A stretch of DNA of 64,000 bases from RYN-111 sp963760125. GTDB taxonomy: Bacteria > Actinomycetota > Actinomycetes > Mycobacteriales > SCTD01. Position numbers and translations under genes: made by a program. The notes beneath the pieces are model-generated. The model saw only the letters and a list, made by a program, of their open reading frames with translations, did no database searches and was not told the DNA's origin. Numbering within the stretch: position 1 is the first letter of the stretch; every line of letters starts with the position of its first letter. Where the stretch lies: assembly GCA_963760125.1 (NCBI GenBank), contig CAVXBV010000006.1, forward strand, positions 1-64,000, written 5' to 3'. Below, piece after piece: positions 51,417 to 61,418 of the stretch.

Positions 51417-52180
51417 CTGCCACCTCTGCTGCCACCGCCTCCCCCGATCCCCGCACCGACCACGAGGTCGCACGGGATCTCGCCACCTCCGCCGGTGAGC
51501 TGCTGCTCGCGCTGCGCAGCACCGGCCTCGAGGGCACCGAGCTCAAGGACGCCGGGGACCGCGAGGCCCACGTGCACCTGATGGCCGAGCTCGCTCGCCT
51601 CCGCCCCGCCGACGGCGTGCTCTCGGAGGAGGGCAAGGCCGACCCCGCGCGGCTCACGATGAGCCGCGTCTGGATCGTCGACCCGCTCGACGGCACCCGC
51701 GAGTACTCCGAGCCGCCGCGTGACGACTGGGCCGTCCACGTCGCCCTCTGCGTCGACGGGGTCGCCACCATCGGCGCGGTCGCGCTGCCCGCCCGCGGGA
51801 TCACGCTGGCCACCGGCACCGCCCTCCCCTCCCTCCCGCCGTACGCCGGGAAGCCGCGCCTGGCCGTCAGTCGCACGCGGCCCGCTGCCCACGCCGAGGC
51901 GCTTGCCGCCGAGCTGGGCGGCGAGCTGGTCCCCATGGGCTCCGCCGGCGCGAAGGCGATGGCCGTCGTGCTCGGCGAGGTCGAGGTCTACGCGCACTCC
52001 GGCGGTCAGTACGAGTGGGACTCCGCGGCTCCCGTCGCCGTCGCCGCCGCCGCCGGCCTCCACGTGAGCCGGCTCGACGGCTCCCCGCTCGTCTACAACC
52101 GCGACGACCCCTACCTGCCCGACCTGCTGGTGTGCCGCCCGGAGTACGCCGCGATCGCCCTCGAGGTGTGCCACCGATGA
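51413..52180 (+). CDS. cysQ: CysQ-like 3'(2'),5'-bisphosphate nucleotidase (inositol monophosphatase family)
   Basis: 255 residues from ATG 51413, coupled to the TetR gene (ATGA). Metal-binding motifs: LSEEGKAD (Glu-Glu), WIVDPLDGTREY (about 92-103, the DPxDGT signature) and the C-terminal GQYEWDSAAPVAVAAAAGL (WDxAA). It removes 3'-phosphate from PAP/PAPS, clearing a by-product of sulfate assimilation. The location directly upstream of cysD supports this over inositol phosphatase. Confidence 0.9.
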   Translation: MTATSAATASPDPRTDHEVARDLATSAGELLLALRSTGLEGTELKDAGDREAHVHLMAELARLRPADGVLSEEGKADPARLTMSRVWIVDPLDGTREYSEPPRDDWAVHVALCVDGVATIGAVALPARGITLATGTALPSLPPYAGKPRLAVSRTRPAAHAEALAAELGGELVPMGSAGAKAMAVVLGEVEVYAHSGGQYEWDSAAPVAVAAAAGLHVSRLDGSPLVYNRDDPYLPDLLVCRPEYAAIALEVCHR

Positions 52181-53094
52181 CCGACCTGCCCACGCGCACG
52201 CTCACCCACCTGCAGCGGCTGGAAGCCGAGAGCATCGCGATCCTGCGCGACGCCGTCTCGGAGTCCGAGCGACCGGTGATGCTCTACAGCATCGGCAAGG
52301 ACAGCGCCGTCATGCTGCACCTCGCGCAGAAGGCCTTCTTCCCGGGCAAGCTGCCCTTCCCGCTGCTGCACGTGGACACCACCTGGAAGTTCCAGGACAT
52401 GTACCGCATGCGCGAGCGCAAGGCCGCCGAGGTCGGCGCGGACCTGCTCGTCCACCACAACCCCGAGGCGCAGCGCCTGGGCATCAACCCGTTCGACCAC
52501 GGATCGGGCACGCACACCGACATGTGGAAGACCGAGGGCCTCAAGCAGGCGCTCGACAAGGGCCGCTTCGACCTCGCGTTCGGCGGCGCCCGCCGCGACG
52601 AGGAGAAGTCCCGGGCCAAGGAGCGGATCTTCTCCATCCGCACCAAGGACCACCGCTGGGACCCGAAGCAGCAGCGCCCCGAGCTCTGGCGGCTCTACAA
52701 CGGTCGCGTCCAGCCTGGCGAGAGCGTCCGCTGCTTCCCGCTGAGCAACTGGACCGAGCTCGACGTCTGGCAGTACATCGCCCAGCAGGGCATCGAGATC
52801 GTGCCGCTGTACCTCGCCGCGGACCGCCCCGTCGTGGAGCGCGACGGCACGCTCATCATGGTCGACGACGACCGCTTCCAGTTCCGACCCGGTGAGCAGC
52901 CGATGACCAAGAAGGTGCGGTTCCGCACCTTGGGCTGCTACCCGCTGTCGGGCGCCATCGAGTCCGACGCCGACACCATCCCGGCCATCATCCAGGAGAT
53001 GCTCCTGGCCACCACCTCCGAGCGGCAGGGTCGTCTCATCGACCACGACAGCAAGGCCTCGATGGAGAAGAAGAAGCAGGAGGGGTACTTCTGA
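52177..53094 (+). CDS. cysD: CysD, sulfate adenylyltransferase subunit 2
   Basis: 305 residues from ATG 52177, overlapping the cysQ stop by four bases. The PP-loop-type SIGKDSAVMLHLAQKAFFPG is at about 39-58; FPLLHVDTTWKFQDMY and LAFGGARRDEEKSRAKERIFS are strongly conserved. The small subunit makes adenosine 5'-phosphosulfate from ATP and sulfate, driven by CysN GTP hydrolysis. Full length. The TGATG junction couples it to cysNC. Confidence 0.97.
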   Translation: MTDLPTRTLTHLQRLEAESIAILRDAVSESERPVMLYSIGKDSAVMLHLAQKAFFPGKLPFPLLHVDTTWKFQDMYRMRERKAAEVGADLLVHHNPEAQRLGINPFDHGSGTHTDMWKTEGLKQALDKGRFDLAFGGARRDEEKSRAKERIFSIRTKDHRWDPKQQRPELWRLYNGRVQPGESVRCFPLSNWTELDVWQYIAQQGIEIVPLYLAADRPVVERDGTLIMVDDDRFQFRPGEQPMTKKVRFRTLGCYPLSGAIESDADTIPAIIQEMLLATTSERQGRLIDHDSKASMEKKKQEGYF

Positions 53095-55028
53095 TGACGA
53101 CCCCCAGCACCGCCGCCGAGGACATGGCGCAGCAGCGCGCGCTCATCGCCTCCGACATCGACGGCTACCTCAAGGAGCACGAGCACAAGAGCCTGCTGCG
53201 CTTCATCACCTGCGGCTCGGTCGACGACGGCAAGTCCACCCTCATCGGCCGGCTGCTCTATGAGTCGCAGATGGTCTTCGAGGACACGCTCGCGGCCCTC
53301 ACCGCCGACAGCCGCACCATGGGGACCCAAGGCGGCGAGCTCGACCTCGCGCTGCTCGTCGACGGCCTGGCCGCCGAGCGCGAGCAGGGCATCACGATCG
53401 ACGTCGCCTACCGCTTCTTCTCCACCCAGAAGCGCAAGTTCATCGTCGCCGACACCCCTGGTCACGAGCAGTACACCCGCAACATGGTCACCGGCGCCTC
53501 AACCGCTGACCTGGCGATCATCCTCATCGACGCGCGCCGGGGAGTGCTCACCCAGACCCGGCGCCACAGCTACCTGGTGTCGCTGCTCGGCATCACGAAG
53601 GTCGTGCTCGCGATCAACAAGGTCGACGCCGTCGACTACTCCCAGGAGGTCGTCGAGCGCATCGATGCCGACTACCGGGAGTTCGCCGCGGGCATCGGGC
53701 TCACCGACATCACGACCATCCCGACCAGCGCGCTCAAGGGCGACAACATCCTCGTCCTGAGCCCGAACACCCCCTGGTACACCGGGCCGACGCTGCTCGG
53801 GCACCTCGAGAACGTCGAGGTCGAGGACGCCCTCCAGCACCAGCCGTTCCGCATGCCGGTGCAGTGGGTCTCGCGGCCAGACCTGAACTTCCGCGGCTTC
53901 GCCGGCCAGATCGTCTCCGGGACCGTCCGCACCGGAGACGAGGTGCGCGTCCTCCCCAGCGGCCGCGTGTCGACGGTCGACCGGATCGTCACGATGGACG
54001 GGGACCTCCCCGAGGCGGTCGCCGGCCTGTCGGTGACCCTCACGCTGACCGACGAGGTGGACGTCAGCCGCGGCGACCTGCTCGCCACCGCCGACAGCTC
54101 CCCGGAGGTCGCGGACCAGTTCGAGGCCACCTTGGTGTGGATGGCTGAGGAGGCCCTCCAGCCCGGCCGGCCCTACCTGCTCAAGCTCGGGGCCCGCACC
54201 GTCACGGCGACCATCAGCGCGCCCGACCACAAGGTCGACGTCAACACCATGGAGCAGCAACCGGCGAAGACCCTCGTGCTGAACGAGATCGGTGTCGTCA
54301 AGGTCAGCCTCGACCGCGAGGTCCCCTTCGCGCCGTACGTCGAGAACCGCGACCTGGGCGGCTTCGTGCTCGTCGACCGGCTCACCAACGGCACCGTGGC
54401 GGCGGGCCTGCTGCGCAAGGCCAGCCGCAAGGCCGACAACGTGCACTGGCAGGCCCTCGACGTCACCAAGGCCGCCCACACCGCGCAGAAGGGCCACCGC
54501 CCCGCCGTCGTGTGGCTCACCGGTCTGCCGAGCGCCGGGAAGTCCACCGTGGCCAACCTGGCGGAGCGCCTGCTCCACGCGCAGGGAGCCCACACCTACC
54601 TGCTCGACGGCGACAACGTCCGGCACGGCCTCAACAAGGACCTCGGCTTCACCCCCGAGGACCGCGTCGAGAACATCCGCCGGGTCGGCGAGGTGGCCAA
54701 GCTGATGGCGGACGCCGGTCTCATCGTTCTCGTGACGCTTGTGTCGCCGTACCGCGCGGACCGCGACCAGGTCCGGGCCCGGCTCGACGAGGGCGAGTTC
54801 TTCGAGGTCTTCGTCGACGCCCCGCTGTCTGTGGTGCAGGAGCGGGACCCCAAGGGCCTCTACCGCAAGGCCGCCGCGGGACAGGCCACGAACGTCACAG
54901 GCGTCGATGCGCCGTACGAACAACCCCTCGCCCCGGAGCTCCACCTGCTCACCGCGGACCAGTCCGCGGAAGAAAGTGCCCGAAACATCCTCACGATGCT
55001 GATCAGCAAGGGCATCCTGAGCAGGTAG
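53094..55028 (+). CDS. cysNC: CysNC, sulfate adenylyltransferase GTPase fused to APS kinase
   Basis: 644 residues from ATG 53094. The N-terminal GTPase has G1 GSVDDGKST (about 42), G2/G3 DTPGHEQYTRNM and G4 NKVD, followed by EF-Tu-like beta barrels. The C-terminal APS kinase (about 465-640) starts with WLTGLPSAGKSTVANLAE and contains LLDGDNVRHGLNKDLGF and KGLYRKAAAG. The fusion makes PAPS directly from sulfate with CysD. No PAPS or APS reductase gene is present in the window, so reduction genes must be elsewhere. Confidence 0.97.
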   Translation: MTTPSTAAEDMAQQRALIASDIDGYLKEHEHKSLLRFITCGSVDDGKSTLIGRLLYESQMVFEDTLAALTADSRTMGTQGGELDLALLVDGLAAEREQGITIDVAYRFFSTQKRKFIVADTPGHEQYTRNMVTGASTADLAIILIDARRGVLTQTRRHSYLVSLLGITKVVLAINKVDAVDYSQEVVERIDADYREFAAGIGLTDITTIPTSALKGDNILVLSPNTPWYTGPTLLGHLENVEVEDALQHQPFRMPVQWVSRPDLNFRGFAGQIVSGTVRTGDEVRVLPSGRVSTVDRIVTMDGDLPEAVAGLSVTLTLTDEVDVSRGDLLATADSSPEVADQFEATLVWMAEEALQPGRPYLLKLGARTVTATISAPDHKVDVNTMEQQPAKTLVLNEIGVVKVSLDREVPFAPYVENRDLGGFVLVDRLTNGTVAAGLLRKASRKADNVHWQALDVTKAAHTAQKGHRPAVVWLTGLPSAGKSTVANLAERLLHAQGAHTYLLDGDNVRHGLNKDLGFTPEDRVENIRRVGEVAKLMADAGLIVLVTLVSPYRADRDQVRARLDEGEFFEVFVDAPLSVVQERDPKGLYRKAAAGQATNVTGVDAPYEQPLAPELHLLTADQSAEESARNILTMLISKGILSR

Positions 55029-55050
55029 CTCCGCCACCGAAGGGAAACAC

Positions 55051-56606
55051 ATGGCCCGGTCCCGCCAGAGCACATGCGCTGTCGCTGTCGCCGTCCTCCT
55101 CACTCTGACGGCATGCGGTTCGCGCGCCGACGACTCGCTGCGTCAGCAAGCAGCGGCCGCAGCCCTCGGCGGCGGTGGTGGCGGCAGCTCGACGGGCCTG
55201 GGGACAGGCGGCGACGGCGGGACGACCGGTGACGGCTCCCTGGACGGGGGCACGACCGGCGACGCGACCGGCGCCAGCTCCGGCGGCGGCACGTCCGGCA
55301 CGACCTCGGGCGGTGGCACCGGGGGAGCTCCGGCACGAGCACCGGCGGCAGCACCGGAGCCGGTGGATCCTCGGGCACGACCTCCGGCGGCAGCACCGGA
55401 GGCGGGGGCAGCACGTCCGGCGGCGCTCCGGCGCCGGCCGGCGGCAACGGCGGCTCCACCGACGTCGGCGTCACCGACACGCAGATCACGATCGGCAACA
55501 TCTCCGACGCCGGTGGTCCGCGCCCCGGCCTGTTCGCCGGTGCGCGCGTGGGCACCCAGGCCTACCTGAACAAGATCAACAACGAGGGCGGCATCTACGG
55601 CCGCAAGCTCAAGATGGACTTCGGCGACAGCGCCCTGGACTGCGCCAAGAACAAGGCCGAGACCTCCAGCCGCCTCAAGAAGGTCTTCGCCTACGTCGGC
55701 TCGTTCAGCCTGTTCGACGACTGCGGCACCACGGTGCTGAAGGACAACACCAACATCCCGGACGTGCACGCGGCCCTCGGTGGCGCGTCTCAGAAGCTCG
55801 AGAGCAACTTCAGCATCGCCCCGCTGGGGAGCGGCTGGCGCACCGGCCCGCTGAAGTACTACAACGACAAGTTCGGCGCGAAGTGGAAGAAGATCGGCGC
55901 CATCTACGCCGGCGTCGGCAGCGGTCCGGCGCTGTACTTCAACTGCAAGTCCGCCATCAAGAACAGCGGAGGCGCGGTCGTCCACGAGGAGTCGTACGGC
56001 GCGACCGACAGCGACTTCACCGGCGCGGTGGTCCGGATGCAGAGCGATGGCGTGCAGATGGTCTTCCTGAACACCACGGACGGACCCACCGGCGCCAACA
56101 TCGTCAACGCCATCCGCGCCCAAGGTCTCGACTGGCCCGTCGTCTTCGGGGGGACGGCCTACGCGCCCGACTTCCTGAGCAAGATCAAGGGCAACAACGA
56201 CGAGGGCGTCCTCAACGACTCGCAGTTCGCGCTCTTCTTCAACAAGGACGAGGCCTCGCGGTTGCCCGCGGCGGCGGAGTACCAGAAGTGGATGGGGGTC
56301 ACCGACCGCAAGCAGCAGCTCGACATCTTCTCCGCCTACGGCTGGGCGTCCGCCAACCTGTTCGTCGACGCGCTGAAGAAGGCCGGGCCGAAGGCCAACC
56401 GAGCCGATGTGCTGAAGTCCCTCCGCTCGATCACCAGCTTCGACGCCGGAGGGCTGTTCGCGCCGGCCAACCCGGCGGGCAAGGTGCCCGCGACCTGCTG
56501 GATCCTCTCGGTCATCAAGAACCACCAGTTCGTGCGGATCGACTCGCCGGCGGCGAAGTACCGGTGCGACGGCGGCTACTACAACAACCCGAACCCCGGG
56601 AAGTAG
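55051..56606 (+). pseudogene. Branched-chain-amino-acid-type ABC substrate-binding lipoprotein (one frame break)
   Basis: ATG 55051 begins a signal peptide with lipobox LTACGS (Cys about 22), followed by a Gly/Ser/Thr-rich linker of about 110 residues. In the G run at 55321-55325 one base is missing; restoring it continues the linker as GSSGTSTGG into the binding domain VGVTDTQITIGNISDAGGPRPG. The domain continues YLNKINNEGGIYGRKLKMDFGDSALDC to the TAG at 56604-56606. It is a LivJ-type periplasmic receptor and heads the ABC operon with the fused permease four bases later. Ligand unknown. The break is a likely homopolymer error. Confidence 0.8.
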
Positions 56607-56609
56607 GCC

Positions 56610-58529
56610 GTGGCAACCTTCCTCGCGCTGTTCACCCTGGGCATCGTCTACGGCTGCATCTACGCGCTGTCGGCGACAGGCCTCGTGGTGACGTACACGA
56701 CGTCGGGGATCTTCAACTTCGCCCACGGCGCGATCGGCATGGTGGGGGCCTTCACCTACTGGCAGCTCACGGAGGGCTGGGGCTTGCCCGCCCTGATCGC
56801 CGTGCCGATGGTGCTGCTCGTCATCGCCCCCATCTTCGGGACGATCATCGAGCGGCTGCTCATGCGACCCCTGCGGGGGGCCCCGGTGGACCTGACGATC
56901 GTCGTCACGCTCGGGCTGCTCCTGTCGCTGCTCGGTGCGGCCAACTACATCTGGGAGCCGGGCGTGGCGCGCGCCCTCCCGCAGTTCCTGGAGCGCCTGT
57001 CCCCGATCAGGATCGGCCTGCTCACCGTCGACTGGGGCCAGATCCTGGTCGTGGTCGTCGCCCTCGCCGTGGCGCTCGGCCTGCGCGTGCTGTTCAACCA
57101 GACCCGCATCGGCATCGCGATGCGCGGCGTGGTCGACGACCCCGAGCTCGCCGCCATGGCCGGTGCATCCCCTGTCCGCATCCAGCAGCTCTCCTGGGCG
57201 CTGGGCTCGTCCCTGGCCGCCCTCGCCGGCATCCTGCTCGCTCCCATCGTGACCCTCTCCAGCGTCACCCTCACGCTGCTCGTCATCAACGGGTACGCCG
57301 CCGCGCTGTTCGGCCAGCTCAAGAGCCTGCCGCGCACCGCCGTCGGCGCGATCATCCTGGGAATGCTGACGGCGTTCTACCCGACGTACGTCGCTCCCAA
57401 GATCCCGTTCGCCGCGATGACCTTCGGTCAGCTCGAGAAGGCCGTGCCGATGATCTTCCTGTTCGTGCTGCTGGTCTTCGTGCCGGCCGCCCGGCTGCGG
57501 ACCAGCGGAGCCGCCGGGCGTATCGCGCCGACCGTCCCCGGCAGCCGTCAGACGCTGCTGAGCGCCGGGGGCCTGTTCGCGTTCGTCATCCTGCTCTCCC
57601 TGTCGCTCGGCTCCGCCAACCTGGTCATCGGCGCGCGGGTCGCCGTGCTCGGCCTCACCCTGCTGTCGCTCGTGCTGCTGACCGGCTACAGCGGTCAGAC
57701 CTCACTGTGCCACCTGTCGTTCGTCGGCCTTGGCGCGTTCGCCATGGGGAGCGTCACCAGCGGCTCGGTCCTGGGCCTGGTCTACGCCGCCGTCCTCTGC
57801 GCCGGTGCGGGCGCGCTGATCGCGCTGTTCACCGCGCGCCTGCGGGGGCTCTACTTGGCTCTCGCGACCTTCGCGTTCGCCAAGGGGCTGGACGAGTCGT
57901 TCTTCCCCTTCCACCTGGGCTCCGGCGGGCAGCTCCCTGTCCCACGCGTGAACCTGCCGGGCATCCCCACGGAATCAGACCAGGCGTTCTTCGTGTTCTC
58001 GAGTGCGATCTTCTGCGTCGCCGCCGTCGCCATCCTCGCCGTGCGCCGGGGCCGATGGGGCCGTCAGCTCACGGCCCTGAACGACTCCCCCGCAGCCTGC
58101 GCCACGCTGGGGGTCAACACGACCATCACGAAGGTGGTCGTCTTCTCCGTCTCGGCCGCCATCGCCGGCGTCTCCGGGGCGCTGTTCGGCGGCCTGCAGG
58201 GCCTGGTCGGTCCCCTCGACTTCAACGTGCTGGGCAGCCTGTCGCTCCTGCTGGCGCTGCGCATCGGTGGGGTCAACACCGTGACCGGCGCCCTGTTCGG
58301 CGCCCTGAGCATCGCGATGTTCCCGATCCTGCAGGACCTGGTGGAGCCGCGTATCCAGATCGCCTACCTGCTCACGGGCCTTGCCGCCATCAGCGTCGGT
58401 CGCGACCCCGACGGCGTCGGCGGGCAGATCTCCCGCCTGGGCGCGCAGCTGCGGGCCCGACGCAACCCGCGACCCACCGCCGGCAGCGCCGCACCGACGT
58501 ACGAGGGGGCGCAGCTTGTCAACTCCTGA
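56610..58529 (+). CDS. Fused LivH-LivM-type ABC permease
   Basis: 639 residues from GTG 56610. The N-terminal half (about 1-300) is a LivH-type permease: IYALSATGLVVTYTTSGIFNFAHGAIGM, IGIAMRGVVDDPELAAMAGASPVRIQQLSWALGS with the EAA-like coupling loop. The C-terminal half (about 310-610) is LivM-type: LTGYSGQTSLCHLSFVGLGAFAMG and LTALNDSPAACATLGVNTTITKVVVFSVSAAIAG. About 16 helices in total. In most bacteria the two are separate genes; fusion fixes their 1:1 ratio. Its end overlaps the ATPase gene by 14 bases. Confidence 0.92.
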   Translation: MATFLALFTLGIVYGCIYALSATGLVVTYTTSGIFNFAHGAIGMVGAFTYWQLTEGWGLPALIAVPMVLLVIAPIFGTIIERLLMRPLRGAPVDLTIVVTLGLLLSLLGAANYIWEPGVARALPQFLERLSPIRIGLLTVDWGQILVVVVALAVALGLRVLFNQTRIGIAMRGVVDDPELAAMAGASPVRIQQLSWALGSSLAALAGILLAPIVTLSSVTLTLLVINGYAAALFGQLKSLPRTAVGAIILGMLTAFYPTYVAPKIPFAAMTFGQLEKAVPMIFLFVLLVFVPAARLRTSGAAGRIAPTVPGSRQTLLSAGGLFAFVILLSLSLGSANLVIGARVAVLGLTLLSLVLLTGYSGQTSLCHLSFVGLGAFAMGSVTSGSVLGLVYAAVLCAGAGALIALFTARLRGLYLALATFAFAKGLDESFFPFHLGSGGQLPVPRVNLPGIPTESDQAFFVFSSAIFCVAAVAILAVRRGRWGRQLTALNDSPAACATLGVNTTITKVVVFSVSAAIAGVSGALFGGLQGLVGPLDFNVLGSLSLLLALRIGGVNTVTGALFGALSIAMFPILQDLVEPRIQIAYLLTGLAAISVGRDPDGVGGQISRLGAQLRARRNPRPTAGSAAPTYEGAQLVNS

Positions 58530-59319
58530 GACCACCGAGGCGCCCGACCTCGAGTCCTACGAACCCGACCTCCCCGAGGTCGACCCGCTCGACCCCGAGG
58601 TCGCCCTCGCCGTCGACCGCGTCAGCGTCCGCTTCGGGGGGGTGCAGGCCGTCAGCCAGGCCCGCATCACCGCGCGGCGCGGTGAGGTCACCGGCCTCAT
58701 CGGTCCCAACGGGGCCGGCAAGACGACGACCTTCAACATCATCACCGGCCTCGAGGCGCCGTCCGAGGGACGCATCTTCCTCGGCGGCAAGGACGTCAGC
58801 TCCCTGTCGCCGTACCGCCGAGCCCGGCTCGGGCTGGCCCGCACGTTCCAGCGCCTCGAGGTGTTCGGCACGCTCACGGCGCACGACAACATCCTGGCCG
58901 CCGCGGAGTTCCGGCGCTCCTGGTCCAAGGACGACAGCAACCCGCGACAGGTCACGGCAGGGATCCTCGAGCGGGTCGGTCTGCAGCACGTAGCCCAGGA
59001 GCGGGTCGATGCCCTCCCCACGGGCCTGGCCCGGTTGGTCGAGCTCGGTCGAGGGCTGGCCACCAGGCCCAGCGTCCTGCTGCTCGACGAACCGGGTTCC
59101 GGCCTCGACATCACCGAGAGCGACGCGCTCGGCGACCTGCTGCTCGAGCTCGCCGCCGAAGGCATGGCCGTGCTCATCGTCGAGCACGACGTCGAGCTCG
59201 TCATGCGGGTCTGCAGCAGCATCCACGTCCTGGACTTCGGACGCATCATCTGCATCGGCACCCCCCGTCAGGTCCAGGCCGACCCCGCCGTCCAAGCCGC
59301 CTACCTCGGAGCCGACTAG
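58516..59319 (+). CDS. LivG-type ABC ATP-binding protein
   Basis: 267 residues from TTG 58516, chosen because GAGGGGG lies seven bases ahead and the start gives a compact acidic leader (STPETTEAPDLESYEPD). Walker A GPNGAGKTT (about 66), the LivG-type Q-loop RTFQRLEVFGTLTAHDN, a degenerate signature LPTGLARLVELGRGLA, and Walker B VLLLDEPGSGLD. The signature motif LPTGLAR replaces the usual LSGGQ/LSYGQ, which is unusual and may affect ATP hydrolysis; function may then depend on LivF. It pairs with LivF to energise the importer. Confidence 0.9.
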   Translation: MSTPETTEAPDLESYEPDLPEVDPLDPEVALAVDRVSVRFGGVQAVSQARITARRGEVTGLIGPNGAGKTTTFNIITGLEAPSEGRIFLGGKDVSSLSPYRRARLGLARTFQRLEVFGTLTAHDNILAAAEFRRSWSKDDSNPRQVTAGILERVGLQHVAQERVDALPTGLARLVELGRGLATRPSVLLLDEPGSGLDITESDALGDLLLELAAEGMAVLIVEHDVELVMRVCSSIHVLDFGRIICIGTPRQVQADPAVQAAYLGAD

Positions 59320-60027
59320 ATGATCCCCGCCCTCGAGCTCATCGACATCGTCGCCGGCTACGGCCGGATCGAGGTCCTGCACGGCGTCTCCCTGCGCGTT
59401 CCCGCCGGCACCGTGTTCGCCCTGCTCGGTCCCAACGGCGCCGGCAAGACGACGACCATGAAGATCGCCTCCGGTCACATGAAGTCCACCAGCGGCTGCG
59501 TGCACGTCGCCGGCACGCACGTGAACCGGATCGCGCCGGAGAACCTCGCGAGGGCGGGGGTCTGCCGCATCCCCGAAGGACGCGGCGTGTTCCCGAACCT
59601 CACGGTGGCCGAGAACCTGCGGATGTTCACCTACGCCAGCAGCCTGTCCACCGAGGAGGTCCAGGACACGGCGTACGCCCGCTTCCCTCGCCTGGGTGAG
59701 CGCCGCGACCAGCTGGCCGGGACCATGTCCGGCGGCGAGCAGCAGATGCTCGCCATGTCACGCTCCCTCGTCACCAACCCGGGGGTGCTGCTCCTGGACG
59801 AGATCTCCATGGGCCTCGCCCCGAAGATCGTCTCGGAGCTGTACGACGTCGTCGCGCAGCTCGCCCAGGAGGGGATCAGCATCCTGCTCGTGGAGCAGTT
59901 CGCCAAGACGGCCCTCGCCGTCTCGGACTACGCCGCCGTCATGACGGGCGGGCGCATCGCGATGGTCGGGCAACCGGCCGATGTGGCCGACTTCGTGAAC
60001 GAGGCCTATCTCGGAGGTGCCGCATGA
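59320..60027 (+). CDS. LivF-type ABC ATP-binding protein
   Basis: 235 residues from ATG 59320, directly after the LivG stop. Walker A GPNGAGKTT (about 38), Q-loop VCRIPEGRGVFPNLTVAENL typical of LivF, signature MSGGEQQMLAMSRSL, Walker B VLLLDEISMGLAP and H-loop VEQFAKTAL. Its ABC signature is intact, unlike its partner. It overlaps the next gene by four bases (ATGA). Confidence 0.93.
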   Translation: MIPALELIDIVAGYGRIEVLHGVSLRVPAGTVFALLGPNGAGKTTTMKIASGHMKSTSGCVHVAGTHVNRIAPENLARAGVCRIPEGRGVFPNLTVAENLRMFTYASSLSTEEVQDTAYARFPRLGERRDQLAGTMSGGEQQMLAMSRSLVTNPGVLLLDEISMGLAPKIVSELYDVVAQLAQEGISILLVEQFAKTALAVSDYAAVMTGGRIAMVGQPADVADFVNEAYLGGAA

Positions 60028-61418
60028 CCGGTCCGCCCCGCACCCACCGCGCCCTGGCGGTCACCGGTGCCGCCACGGTCCTGTGCAGCGCCGTGCTGGG
60101 CCTCGGTCCCGCGCTGTCCCCCGTGTCGGCGGCGGGCGCTCCCGGATCCGGTCTGGGCTTCTACAAGGTGTCCGCCAAGGCACCCGCGGTGCAGGTACGC
60201 ATCGCCGACCCTGCCTTCTGCTACTCCTCTCCTGCCGGAAAGAACGGCTGCGAGCTCGTGCTGCCCGAGGCGACCAGCCGGATCGGCAACGGCCCGACCG
60301 GCGGCGGCCTCGCTGCCGTCGTCTGGCCCGGCGGCTTGGCCGCCGACATCGGGTCGCTGCTCATCACCGCGAGCGACGGCCAGATCCCGGACAGCGCCCG
60401 CATGCTCAACGACCCGGTCCGGGCTGAGGCCGAGACCAACAGCGACCACGAGAAGGCGAGCAACACCAGCGTGCCCGGCACGTCGATGACGGCCACGGCC
60501 AACGCGCTGGCGGCCACCGCCGACGCCTCGATCTCCCAGTCCCAGGCCAACCCCGTCGGCACGTTCGGCAAGATCACCGGGACGACGGACGTCACCCTGG
60601 CCGAGGTGCAGCTGACCCGCGCCGCAGCGCACAGCAAGGTGAACGACGTGTCGCTCGCCGCCGGCGTCGTGAAGATCGACTCCGTCGTCTCCGACGCCGT
60701 GGCCACCACGGACGGCGTCCAGGCCAAGGCCTCGGGCAAGACCGTGGTCAGCGGCATGTCGATCGCGGGCGTCCCCGTCACGGTGGACGGCAGGGGCGTC
60801 ACCGCGCAGGGCGCGAGCCCGGTGCCCGTGCAGTCGGCCCAGCAGGTGGTCAACACCGCCCTCGCCAACCTCGGGATGAAGATCGTCCTCGGCCCTCCGG
60901 AGCAAACCGGCAAAGGACCGGGCGTCGACTACTTCGCCGGCAGCCTGGTCATCTTCTGGGAGCCCCCCGCTCCCCCGCCGCAGGTGCCGCTGCCAGGCGG
61001 GAGCAGCTTCACGGTCACCCTGGGCGGGGCCGCCGTGTCCGTCGACGCCGACCCGGCCTTCCCCGAGACCCCCGAACCGCCGACCACACCGGTCGACCAG
61101 CCCACGACGCCGGTCGAGGCTCCCCCGTCCACGGGCGGCACGGCGCTGCCTCCGACGTTCACCGGCGGCTCCACCGAGGCGCCTCCGCTGACCGGGACCG
61201 AGCTTCCCCCCCTGACCCCCGGTGCCCCCCCGGCGGTCACTCCGGAGACCGCACCGACCGTGGCCGCGCGCTCGTACCGCCTGCCTGACGGCGTCAGTCC
61301 CGCGATCATCGCGCTGGGTCTGCTCGGGTCATTCCTGTTCATGGCCGCGATGCGCCGGCTCCCCGACCGGGTGCTGATGCCCGGCGCCGCGCTCTGTCCC
61401 CTGGAGGAGAACCGATGA
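60024..61418 (+). CDS. Secreted, membrane-anchored hypothetical protein coupled to the ABC importer
   Basis: 464 residues from ATG 60024, overlapping livF by four bases. Signal peptide (about 1-36, ending VSA-AG). The outer region (about 40-330) is Ala/Ser/Thr/Val-rich and beta-predicted, for example SGLGFYKVSAKAPAVQVRIADPAF and TDVTLAEVQLTRAAAHSKVNDVSLAAGVVKIDSV, similar in character to surface-anchored beta proteins. A Pro/Thr-rich stalk (about 345-415) leads to one membrane helix (about 425-445, SPAIIALGLLGSFLFMAAM) and a short cytoplasmic tail. No known domain recognised. Coupling implies it functions with the importer, perhaps as an outer accessory or substrate-capturing factor. Confidence 0.65.
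   Translation: MTGPPRTHRALAVTGAATVLCSAVLGLGPALSPVSAAGAPGSGLGFYKVSAKAPAVQVRIADPAFCYSSPAGKNGCELVLPEATSRIGNGPTGGGLAAVVWPGGLAADIGSLLITASDGQIPDSARMLNDPVRAEAETNSDHEKASNTSVPGTSMTATANALAATADASISQSQANPVGTFGKITGTTDVTLAEVQLTRAAAHSKVNDVSLAAGVVKIDSVVSDAVATTDGVQAKASGKTVVSGMSIAGVPVTVDGRGVTAQGASPVPVQSAQQVVNTALANLGMKIVLGPPEQTGKGPGVDYFAGSLVIFWEPPAPPPQVPLPGGSSFTVTLGGAAVSVDADPAFPETPEPPTTPVDQPTTPVEAPPSTGGTALPPTFTGGSTEAPPLTGTELPPLTPGAPPAVTPETAPTVAARSYRLPDGVSPAIIALGLLGSFLFMAAMRRLPDRVLMPGAALCPLEENR

Noticed and set aside
55175..58993. A plus-strand open frame of about 1270 codons across the Liv operon
   Set aside because: It reads the lipoprotein, permease and ATPase genes in a wrong frame, is Arg-rich without domains, and conflicts with clear family proteins in the correct frames.
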